From assembly GCA_020026285.1 (NCBI GenBank), contig JAHHQS010000223.1:1-5098 (forward strand): a stretch of DNA of 5,098 nucleotides, given 5' to 3'. Below the pieces are notes generated by a model. It was not told the DNA's origin, searched no databases, and worked only from the letters and a program-made list of their open reading frames with translations. Source of the stretch: Parabacteroides sp. GTDB taxonomy: Bacteria > Bacteroidota > Bacteroidia > Bacteroidales > Tannerellaceae. Shown here piece after piece: positions 1-5,098 of this stretch (positions are counted from its first letter, which is position 1; each line of letters begins with the position of its first letter). The position numbers and the translations under genes are program-made.

Positions 1-1
1 T

Positions 2-808
2 CATCGCATTGGTTTGGGTGCTCAGTTCGGCGGTAAGTATTATGCACACGATGTTCGTATCATTCGTTTGCCACGTCATGGTGCTTCCTGTCCTGTAGGT
101 TTGGGCGTTTCTTGCTCTGCTGACCGTAACATCAAATGTAAGATTAATAAAGATGGTATTTGGATCGAAAAATTAGATTCAAATCCAGGAGAACTGATTC
201 CTGAAGAATTACGTCAGGCTGGTGAAGGTAATGCCGTTAAGATTAACTTGGATCGTCCAATGAATGAAGTTCTGGCTGAATTAGATAAATATCCTGTTTC
301 AACTCGTCTTTCTTTGAATGGTACAATCATTGTTGGTCGTGATATTGCTCATGCCAAGTTGAAAGAACGTTTGGATCGTGGTGAAGATTTACCTCAGTAT
401 ATCAAAGATCACCCTATCTATTATGCAGGTCCTGCTAAAACTCCTAATGGAATGCCTTGTGGTTCTATGGGACCGACTACTGCTGGTCGTATGGACCCTT
501 ATGTTGACTTGTTCCAGTCTCATGGTGGTTCTATGATTATGTTGGCTAAGGGTAATCGTAGTCAGCAGGTAACTGATGCTTGTAAGAAACATGGTGGTTT
601 CTTCTTGGGATCAATTGGCGGACCAGCTGCTATCCTGGCTCAGAATAATATCAAGAGCATTGAATGTGTTGAATATCCTGAATTAGGAATGGAAGCTATC
701 TGGAAAATTCATGTAGAAAACTTCCCAGCATTCATCTTGGTCGATAATAAGGGTAATGATTTCTTTACTCAAATCTTGAATCGTTGTTCAGATTGTAAGC
801 TTAAATAA
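2..808 (+). CDS. fum: class I fumarate hydratase, C-terminal half (5' end outside window)
   Basis: Class I (4Fe-4S, oxygen-sensitive) fumarase, a cytoplasmic enzyme that interconverts fumarate and malate. The open frame enters from the left edge, so the TTG at 14 is not a start. Roughly half of a protein usually near 545 residues is present, including the whole Fumerase_C domain and the end of the catalytic N-terminal domain. From memory the visible part aligns almost without gaps to E. coli FumA and ends at the same length. By comparison with the Leishmania enzyme I place the catalytic His at 77-79 (RHGASC), the last cluster-binding Cys at 113-115 (GVSCSADRN), the substrate-binding Thr/Arg of TTAGRMD at 476-490 and the Lys of AKGNRS at 548-550. 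All are intact. The C-terminus is Cys-rich (NRCSDCKLK). A strong terminator follows 22 bases after the TAA. It converges on the oad operon. The family is certain; the exact symbol (fumA, fumB or fum) is not. Confidence 0.96.
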   Translation, partial: HRIGLGAQFGGKYYAHDVRIIRLPRHGASCPVGLGVSCSADRNIKCKINKDGIWIEKLDSNPGELIPEELRQAGEGNAVKINLDRPMNEVLAELDKYPVSTRLSLNGTIIVGRDIAHAKLKERLDRGEDLPQYIKDHPIYYAGPAKTPNGMPCGSMGPTTAGRMDPYVDLFQSHGGSMIMLAKGNRSQQVTDACKKHGGFFLGSIGGPAAILAQNNIKSIECVEYPELGMEAIWKIHVENFPAFILVDNKGNDFFTQILNRCSDCKLK

Positions 809-830
809 TTTTTATCATCTGATATAATGA

Positions 831-878
831 AGCCGTTCAGTATAAATTCATGTTACTGAACGGCTTTTTTGTTTTTTT
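831..878 (+). terminator. intrinsic terminator of the fumarase gene
   Basis: A perfect 12-bp stem (831-842 pairing with 854-865, AGCCGTTCAGTA and its complement) encloses an 11-base loop and is followed by T runs at 865-870 and 872-878. It lies just after the fumarase stop. There is no U-tract on the other side of the stem, so it should act on the + strand only. Confidence 0.93.
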
Positions 879-1370
879 ATTTTTCTTAAAAGTAACATTC
901 TGATTCTTTTTAGTCGTATTTTCTGACTCTCGGTTTTCTATAATCGACTTCTTCCGGATCGAATCAGGCCTTTCTCAATGTCTTTTCAAATTTCTTTCCA
1001 AAAAGGTCGTATTGTTTCTGAAAAAATCTCCAAGGTTTTTACTAAAAGTTCGGACATTTTTTGTTATTTATCTTTCCTTTTTAATCGTTTTATTCAAAAT
1101 TTATTGAAAAAGAATACCATGAATTGAACCTTCTCTTTTTATTGTCGGATATTTTCTGTTATTAATTGTCCTTTTTTATCTAAAAGGCTCTTTTTTTCGT
1201 TTTAAACGATCAAATATCTGTTTGGAAATAAATGAGTATATGGGCTTGTATATTAGCTTCTTGTGATAGAAATAGCCTCGGTTAACTCTTTGTGGCTGCA
1301 ATAGATTTTTTGAATCCATGTTTCCGGGTTGAATATGGAAGTTTAGGTATGGTGGTTTTGACAAATTGAC
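879..1370. other. gene-free AT-rich gap between two convergent transcription units
   Basis: About 490 bases between the fumarase terminator and the oad operon terminator. The + strand is strongly T-rich. The longest open frame is a 62-codon TTG-start frame on the minus strand (1176-1364) that starts in the tandem repeat next to the oad terminator. It has no recognisable motif, and I do not accept it. A second minus-strand frame begins with ATG at 1055-1057 and runs 23 codons to a TGA at 986-988, with a further in-frame stop beyond. It could be decayed coding sequence or chance. No tRNA, rRNA, riboswitch or insertion-sequence end is visible. Confidence 0.6.
1050..1178. repeat. imperfect ~34-bp direct repeat pair (1050-1083 and 1145-1178)
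   Basis: Two copies begin TCGGAYATTTTYTGTTATT and continue into T/C-rich sequence, matching at about 27 of 34 positions by eye and lying 95 bases apart. The first 19 bases differ at only two sites. The low complexity of the region inflates the match, so this may be a decayed intergenic repeat or chance. Confidence 0.35.
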
Positions 1371-1373
1371 AAA
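1358..1373. repeat. tandem duplication of the 8-mer TTGACAAA
   Basis: TTGACAAA occurs twice back to back, running into the A-rich side of the oadB terminator. On the minus strand it lies immediately downstream of the terminator U-tract. It is too short to assign a function and may be a slippage duplication. Confidence 0.6.
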
Positions 1374-1407
1374 AAGAAAAGGCTGTTACAATCTTGCAAC
1401 AGCCTTT
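1371..1407 (-). terminator. intrinsic terminator of the oad operon
   Basis: A 10-bp perfect stem pairs 1378-1387 (AAAGGCTGTT) with 1398-1407 (AACAGCCTTT) around a 10-base loop. Read on the minus strand it is followed by a T-rich tract (complement of 1371-1380). It lies 23 bases past the oadB stop, as expected for the end of the operon. On the + strand the stem is followed by TATATCTTAT, which is weaker, so action on + strand transcripts is possible but less likely. Confidence 0.88.
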
Positions 1408-1430
1408 ATATCTTATAAAAGAATTCAGAT

Positions 1431-2666
1431 TTATCCTAAGAATGAAATCAAAACACCAGCGGCTACGGCTGAACCGATAACACCGGAAATGTTACTTGCC
1501 ATACAATACTGAAGAACATGGTTCTTTGGATCGTATTGTAAAGCGATTTCATTAGCAACACGTGATGCCATAGGAACTGCACTCAAACCTGTCGCACCGA
1601 TTAGTGGATTGATTTTTTTCTTTGTAAACAAGTTGAATAATTTTACGAAGAAAATACCACCGGCAATTGATAAAGCAAATGCCAGGAAACCACCAATGAC
1701 AATACCGATAGTTGTCATGTTCAAGAAAGCATCAGAGGTCATTGTTGCGCCTACTGACAGACCTAAGAAGATGGTTGCTGCATTCATGATGCTGTTTGAT
1801 GCAGCATCGAACAAACGAGATGTGTTTGTTCCGATTTCCTTAACAAGGTTACCGAACATTAACATACCAATCAATGGAACTGCACTCGGTACGAATAATG
1901 CAACAACAGTTGTTACAACGATAGGGAAGATGATCTTCAAAACGCGAAGATTCTTGATCTCTAAAGTTGAAGGATATTTCTTTTCCTGAGCCTTCATGTT
2001 GATACTTAATTCTTTCTTGGAACAAAGTAATTTGACAACCAAAGGAATGATTACCGGAACCAATGCCATATATGAATAAGCTGCAATTGCAATAGGACCT
2101 AGCAGATGAGGAGCTAATTTAATTGTAGTAAAGATGGCGGTTGGACCATCGGCTCCACCGATAATGCCTAGAGAAGCTGCTTCTTTTGGAGTGAATCCCA
2201 TCAGGATGGCTACCAACAAAACGGTAAAGATACCTAACTGGGCAGCTGCACCAAAAATAGACAAACGTAGGTTACGAAGCATCGGACCAAAGTCGGTCAA
2301 AGCACCAACACCCATAAAGATGATCGGAGGTAAGAAACCAGTTTTGATCAACATATAATAGATGAAGTTCATCAATCCCAATTCATGAGCAATGTCATGT
2401 AAAGGCATATCCCAGATATTTTTTACAACACCATGTACATTTATCATTCCGTTTTCATCGGCCTGGATAACTCCCATTTCTCCACCAGGGAAATTGGCAA
2501 GTAACACACCGAAAGCAATCGGAATTAGCAATAACGGTTCATACTGTTTCTTGATACCAAGATAAAGCAGAATGAAAGCGATTGCGTACATGATCAAAAA
2601 CTGCGGTTCAGCAATAATATTACTGAACGCAGTCATTTCATATAAATTTTGAAAAATCTCTTTCAT
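1431..2666 (-). CDS. oadB: sodium-pumping decarboxylase beta subunit (oxaloacetate decarboxylase type)
   Basis: Integral membrane subunit that decarboxylates carboxybiotin delivered by the alpha subunit and couples this to Na+ transport across the inner membrane. It has 411 residues, against about 430 for enterobacterial OadB, and is hydrophobic throughout, with roughly nine or more membrane segments (for example residues 23-40, 44-60, 136-158, 189-213, 243-262, 316-345, 385-410). Family signatures are intact. MGVGALTDFGP lies at 118-128. GGADGPTAIF lies at 170-179, with Asp173 matching the essential Asp203 of the Klebsiella protein. NPLIGATGLSAVP lies at 353-365, with Asn353 and Ser362 matching Klebsiella Asn373 and Ser382. 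The polar stretch 215-240 is probably a cytoplasmic loop. The ATG overlaps the oadA stop by one base (TAATG), which fixes this start and suggests translational coupling. A terminator follows. The same family includes the methylmalonyl-CoA and glutaconyl-CoA decarboxylase beta subunits; the neighbour oadA decides for the oxaloacetate type. Confidence 0.95.
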   Translation of the reverse strand: MKEIFQNLYEMTAFSNIIAEPQFLIMYAIAFILLYLGIKKQYEPLLLIPIAFGVLLANFPGGEMGVIQADENGMINVHGVVKNIWDMPLHDIAHELGLMNFIYYMLIKTGFLPPIIFMGVGALTDFGPMLRNLRLSIFGAAAQLGIFTVLLVAILMGFTPKEAASLGIIGGADGPTAIFTTIKLAPHLLGPIAIAAYSYMALVPVIIPLVVKLLCSKKELSINMKAQEKKYPSTLEIKNLRVLKIIFPIVVTTVVALFVPSAVPLIGMLMFGNLVKEIGTNTSRLFDAASNSIMNAATIFLGLSVGATMTSDAFLNMTTIGIVIGGFLAFALSIAGGIFFVKLFNLFTKKKINPLIGATGLSAVPMASRVANEIALQYDPKNHVLQYCMASNISGVIGSAVAAGVLISFLG

Positions 2667-2668
2667 TA
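2664..2668 (-). promoter_or_regulatory. oadA stop / oadB start overlap (TAATG)
   Basis: On the minus strand the TAA ending oadA (2666-2668) and the ATG opening oadB (2664-2666) share one base. No clear Shine-Dalgarno precedes the oadB start, so ribosomes finishing oadA probably reinitiate here and keep alpha and beta subunit synthesis linked. The overlap is seen; the coupling is inferred. Confidence 0.75.
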
Positions 2669-4543
2669 TTGAATTGTTATTAGAACGTCATCTTCTGATA
2701 CAGCATCACCTGAATTTACACAGATTGCAGTGATTGTACCATCAAATTCAGAACGAACAGCATTGTATGTTTTCATTGCTTCTACATAACACAATACGTC
2801 ACCTTTCTTTACAACATCACCTACTTTAACAGGAGTTTCAGATGCGTTTTTAACCAGGAAGAATTTACCTTCAAGTGGTGAAAGGATTTCGTTACCACTA
2901 CCTTGAGCCGGAGCGGCAGGAGCGGCAGTCGGAGCAGCAGGAGCAGCCTGTGGAGCTGATGTTGCCGGAGTATCACCAAAAGCTACTGTTACACGATAAG
3001 CCTGACCATTAACATCAACAGTCATTATCTGAGGAGTTTTTGGAAGAGCAACTTCTGTCTTAGGAGCAGCCTCTGCTTGTTTTGCAGCTTTACGTTTGGC
3101 AACGTCAACCTTGAATTCAACTTTAGCTTTACCAGAACGATATGCTTCGTACTGAGCTGGATGCATTGCATATTCGAATAATTCTTCTTCGTCTTCGCCT
3201 ACTTCCCAATGTTTTTCTTCCATTAGTTTGCGATATTTATCCAATGCATTTGGATAGTTGTCCTGAGGGTTACCTTCGAAGAATTTACGTCCTTCAGCTT
3301 TTGCTTTTTCAACCAATTCAGGAGCCAGTTCACCTGGTAAGCGACCTGCCTTGCCAAGAAGCATATCCCAAATATCGTCGGCAATCATACTCCAGCGTTC
3401 TTTACCTTTAGCCATCTGCATAACATTCATCAAAGATAAATTCTTCACATACTGGCTGAATGGAGTAACCAATGGAGGATAACCTACACGTGGCCATACA
3501 TAGGCAACTTCATCGAACAATTTGATTAACAGCTCATCCTGAGTTAATAATGGTCTGTGAGCTTTCATATTGCTCTTGTTGATAGATTCCAGATTCTTTT
3601 CCAAATCTGCCATCAAACTACCCATCATACCTCCAGGAAGACCCGGACCGATCAATAATGAATTCATCATACGGTTTCTAGGGCTGATATAATAACCTAA
3701 GAAATCGTCCATAAATTCTTTAATCATTGATCTTACATTCATATAAGCAGTCATGTTGATTTCTGGTACTTTGAAACCGGCATCTTTCAACATTGCCTGA
3801 ACTGCTAATAAGTCTGCATGACCTGTTCCCCAGGATAATGGTTCCATACCTACATCAATATAGTCACAACCTGCTTCACAAACCTGAAGGATAGAAGCCA
3901 TATTGAAACCTGGACCTGCATGGCTATGATATTGAACAGGGATTTCCGGATATTTCTTTTTTATATTACCAACAATTTCACCCAGACTGTGAGGACGACC
4001 AATTCCGGCCATATCTTTAATACAGATTTCGTCTGCACCCTTTTCAATTAAAGAGTATGCCATGTTTGTATAATACTCAACAGTGTGAATAGGAGAGTGA
4101 GTGATACAAAGACAGCATTGAGAAATCATACCGGCTGCTTTAGCATAACCGATAGATGGTTCAATATTGCGGATATCATTTAATCCACAGAAAGTACGAG
4201 CGATATCAGTTCCCTGTGCTTTCTTTACTTTATAGAATAATTGACGAACGTCAGCTGGAACCGGGCTCATTCGTAAACCGTTTAATGCACGGTCAAGCAT
4301 GTGTGTCTGTATCCCTGCTTCGTGGAAAGGTTTAGTCCATTCGCGAACAGCTTTATTTGGGTTTTCACCGAATAAAAGATTTACTTGTTCAAAACCGCCA
4401 CCGTTAGTTTCAACGCGGGCGAAGCATCCCATCTTAATGATTTCAGGAGCAACTTTTGTCAATTGGTCAATACGTGGAACATATTTTCCGGCAGATTGCC
4501 ACATGTCACGAAAGACCAAACTGAATTTGATTTCTTTCTTCAT
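2666..4543 (-). CDS. oadA: oxaloacetate decarboxylase-type alpha subunit, carboxyltransferase fused to biotin carrier
   Basis: Cytoplasmic subunit that transfers a carboxyl group from its substrate (oxaloacetate by family) to biotin, for decarboxylation by OadB. It has 625 residues. The N-terminal TIM-barrel carboxyltransferase (HMGL-like) spans about 1-270. A conserved PYC/OADA region follows to about 480, including GYPPLVTPFSQ at 354-364. An Ala/Pro-rich linker covers about 523-548. A biotinyl domain spans 551-625, with EAMKT placing the biotinyl lysine at 591. Predicted metal ligands are present: Asp13 (FRDMWQS), Lys176 (EICIKDMAG), His206 and His208 (QYHSHAG). Arg85 aligns with the substrate-binding Arg of pyruvate carboxylase. 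Several other pocket residues are unlike the classical family (see findings), so the substrate is less certain than the fold. The start ATG has an A-rich leader 15 bases after oadG. Pyruvate carboxylase subunit B is the alternative name for this architecture, but the flanking oadG and oadB argue for the Na+ pump. The overall family resembles the usual Bacteroidales version. Confidence 0.92.
   Translation of the reverse strand: MKKEIKFSLVFRDMWQSAGKYVPRIDQLTKVAPEIIKMGCFARVETNGGGFEQVNLLFGENPNKAVREWTKPFHEAGIQTHMLDRALNGLRMSPVPADVRQLFYKVKKAQGTDIARTFCGLNDIRNIEPSIGYAKAAGMISQCCLCITHSPIHTVEYYTNMAYSLIEKGADEICIKDMAGIGRPHSLGEIVGNIKKKYPEIPVQYHSHAGPGFNMASILQVCEAGCDYIDVGMEPLSWGTGHADLLAVQAMLKDAGFKVPEINMTAYMNVRSMIKEFMDDFLGYYISPRNRMMNSLLIGPGLPGGMMGSLMADLEKNLESINKSNMKAHRPLLTQDELLIKLFDEVAYVWPRVGYPPLVTPFSQYVKNLSLMNVMQMAKGKERWSMIADDIWDMLLGKAGRLPGELAPELVEKAKAEGRKFFEGNPQDNYPNALDKYRKLMEEKHWEVGEDEEELFEYAMHPAQYEAYRSGKAKVEFKVDVAKRKAAKQAEAAPKTEVALPKTPQIMTVDVNGQAYRVTVAFGDTPATSAPQAAPAAPTAAPAAPAQGSGNEILSPLEGKFFLVKNASETPVKVGDVVKKGDVLCYVEAMKTYNAVRSEFDGTITAICVNSGDAVSEDDVLITIQ
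2910..2948. repeat. four 9-bp repeats encoding the OadA Ala/Pro linker
   Basis: Units GGAGCGGCA, GGAGCGGCA, GGAGCAGCA and GGAGCAGCC lie at 2910, 2919, 2931 and 2940, with a 3-base interruption after the second. On the minus strand they encode the flexible Ala/Pro linker before the biotinyl domain. Slippage by whole units would keep the frame and only change linker length. Confidence 0.75.
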
Positions 4544-4558
4544 TTTTATATTAAACTT

Positions 4559-4831
4559 TTATATTTTTTCAATTTTGATAACTTTCCCTGTGCCGTTTGT
4601 ACACATGCTTACTGCTGATACGATTACAGCAGTCTCTGTGGTTGAAGGGGAGTTGCTGGAGGTATTTTGTTTGTTTGCCCTTGTCGTTTTGGGTGTGGCT
4701 GCTTCCTCTGGTGCATATTTATTAACCAAATAAATTAATAACTTACCTAGGTAGATAACGATTAACAGTATGACGAATACTGTAGCCATACCTACGCACA
4801 TTAACAAAAGGCCTGTTTCTATGTTTTCCAT
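4559..4831 (-). CDS. oadG: sodium-pumping decarboxylase gamma subunit
   Basis: Small membrane-anchored subunit (OAD_gamma family) that holds the decarboxylase complex together. It has 90 residues. One membrane segment at about 7-36 contains the family-like stretch GMATVFVILLIVIYLGK (14-30). A polar Thr/Ser/Asn/Lys-rich tail follows from about 38 to 65. The end (AVIVSAV at 68-74, then KVIKIEKI at 83-90) resembles, from memory, the C-terminal segment of other Bacteroidales OadG proteins. The protein has no histidine and only Cys12 and Cys77, so the zinc site described for enterobacterial OadG tails is not evident. It is the first gene of the operon, and its stop lies 15 bases before the oadA start. 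The ATG is the first available start, preceded by AT-rich leader. Sequence similarity alone is weak, as is usual for this family; the call rests on topology, size and position beside oadA and oadB. Confidence 0.85.
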   Translation of the reverse strand: MENIETGLLLMCVGMATVFVILLIVIYLGKLLIYLVNKYAPEEAATPKTTRANKQNTSSNSPSTTETAVIVSAVSMCTNGTGKVIKIEKI

Positions 4832-4902
4832 AACTTTATAAAATGATAAGTCGTTTCTAACGAGAGATTATGAGTATTGTACTTTTTGAAAAAAATACAG
4901 TG

Positions 4903-4910
4903 CAAAATTA
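4903..4910 (-). promoter_or_regulatory. probable Bacteroides-type -7 promoter element of the oad operon
   Basis: On the minus strand 4910-4903 reads TAATTTTG followed by C, a full match to the Bacteroides -7 consensus TAnnTTTGY. Transcription would start near 4896-4898, giving a leader of about 65 bases before oadG. I see no good -33 TTTG at the expected spacing (about 19-21 bases upstream), so the promoter may be weak or helped by an activator, or the match may be chance. Confidence 0.45.
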
Positions 4911-5098
4911 ATAAACAACTTAGATATATTCATATTTAAAGTTTTAAAAAAACTCAAAAAAAAGAATGAACCTGTTTGTTCTCCATAGGATAATTGTGGA
5001 TTTCGTATCAAATGATTTTTTTGCTTTACTCGTTTTTATATGATTGTAAATATCAAATATTGGGGCTTTTATTAAATAAGATGTATTCATATTAATTC
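4911..5098. other. AT-rich region upstream of the oad operon, no gene seen
   Basis: Very AT-rich, with A runs at 4944-4952 and 4956-4963 and no open frame of useful length on either strand. Only short trivial inverted repeats are visible (for example AATAT/ATATT near 5049-5061). It probably contains upstream promoter sequence for the oad operon and possibly the flank of a gene beyond the right edge. Confidence 0.55.

Noticed and set aside
389..592. Minus-strand open frame inside fumarase
   Set aside because: Antisense shadow across the conserved fumarase active-site region.
1176..1364. 62-codon minus-strand open frame starting with TTG
   Set aside because: It starts inside the TTGACAAA repeat just beyond the oad terminator, lies in low-complexity DNA, has no recognisable motif and no ribosome-binding signal. 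Chance is the simpler explanation.
1360..1374. TTGACA as a sigma-70 -35 box
   Set aside because: Bacteroidales do not use the E. coli-type -35 element, no matching downstream box was seen, and a terminator follows directly.
1609..1989. Open frame on the + strand inside oadB
   Set aside because: It is an antisense shadow of a conserved membrane protein gene, and the oadB frame carries all the family motifs.
2134..2358. Open frame on the + strand inside oadB
   Set aside because: Antisense shadow over the GGADGP and TDFGP motif region of oadB.
3142..3411. Open frame on the + strand inside oadA
   Set aside because: Antisense shadow of a well-conserved part of OadA.
4299..4733. 144-codon + strand frame spanning the start of oadA and most of oadG
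   Set aside because: It lies antisense to two genes with clear family assignment, and its product has no recognisable features.
4975..4998. TTTG followed by TAATTGTG on the + strand as a promoter for a gene to the right
   Set aside because: The spacing is only 12 bases rather than about 20, and the -7 box has a mismatch in its core.
1..5098. Hidden novel system (defence, CRISPR, retron, mobile element)
   Set aside because: Every substantial reading frame belongs to fumarase or the Na+-pumping decarboxylase. No repeat arrays, reverse transcriptase, nuclease, transposase or structured RNA were seen.

Overview
The window looks like a piece of a Bacteroidales chromosome (Bacteroides/Parabacteroides-like). 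It is AT-rich with T-rich intergenic DNA, its starts have A-rich leaders without an obvious Shine-Dalgarno, and there is a Bacteroides-type -7 promoter element (TAnnTTTG) upstream of the minus-strand operon. The genus is an inference; the gene families are clear.

Layout, left to right. (1) At 2-808, + strand, is the C-terminal half of an oxygen-sensitive class I fumarate hydratase, cut by the left edge and closed by a strong intrinsic terminator (831-878). (2) About 490 bases (879-1370) hold no convincing gene. They are low-complexity, with an imperfect ~34-bp repeat and a frame with two stops that could be decayed coding sequence. (3) From 4831 down to 1431, - strand, lies a compact three-gene operon in the order oadG, oadA, oadB: the gamma, alpha (biotin-carrying carboxyltransferase) and beta (membrane) subunits of a sodium-pumping decarboxylase of the oxaloacetate decarboxylase type. 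oadG and oadA are 15 bases apart, oadA and oadB share one base (TAATG), and a minus-strand terminator (1371-1407) closes the operon. (4) At 4832-5098 is the AT-rich upstream region with the likely operon promoter and no gene.

How the genes work together: OadA moves the carboxyl group of the substrate (oxaloacetate by family) onto biotin carried on its own C-terminal domain. OadB decarboxylates carboxybiotin and couples this to Na+ export. OadG anchors the complex. Fumarase interconverts malate and fumarate. Both units therefore act at the C4-dicarboxylate node used in anaerobic succinate/propionate metabolism, but they converge and each has its own terminator, so they are separately transcribed.

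Most of the window is ordinary core metabolism. The point most worth checking is OadA. It keeps the metal-binding Asp, Lys, His and His of the carboxyltransferase family but departs from the textbook family at several positions around the substrate pocket and beside the biotinylated lysine. I found no mobile element, CRISPR array, RNA gene or defence system.
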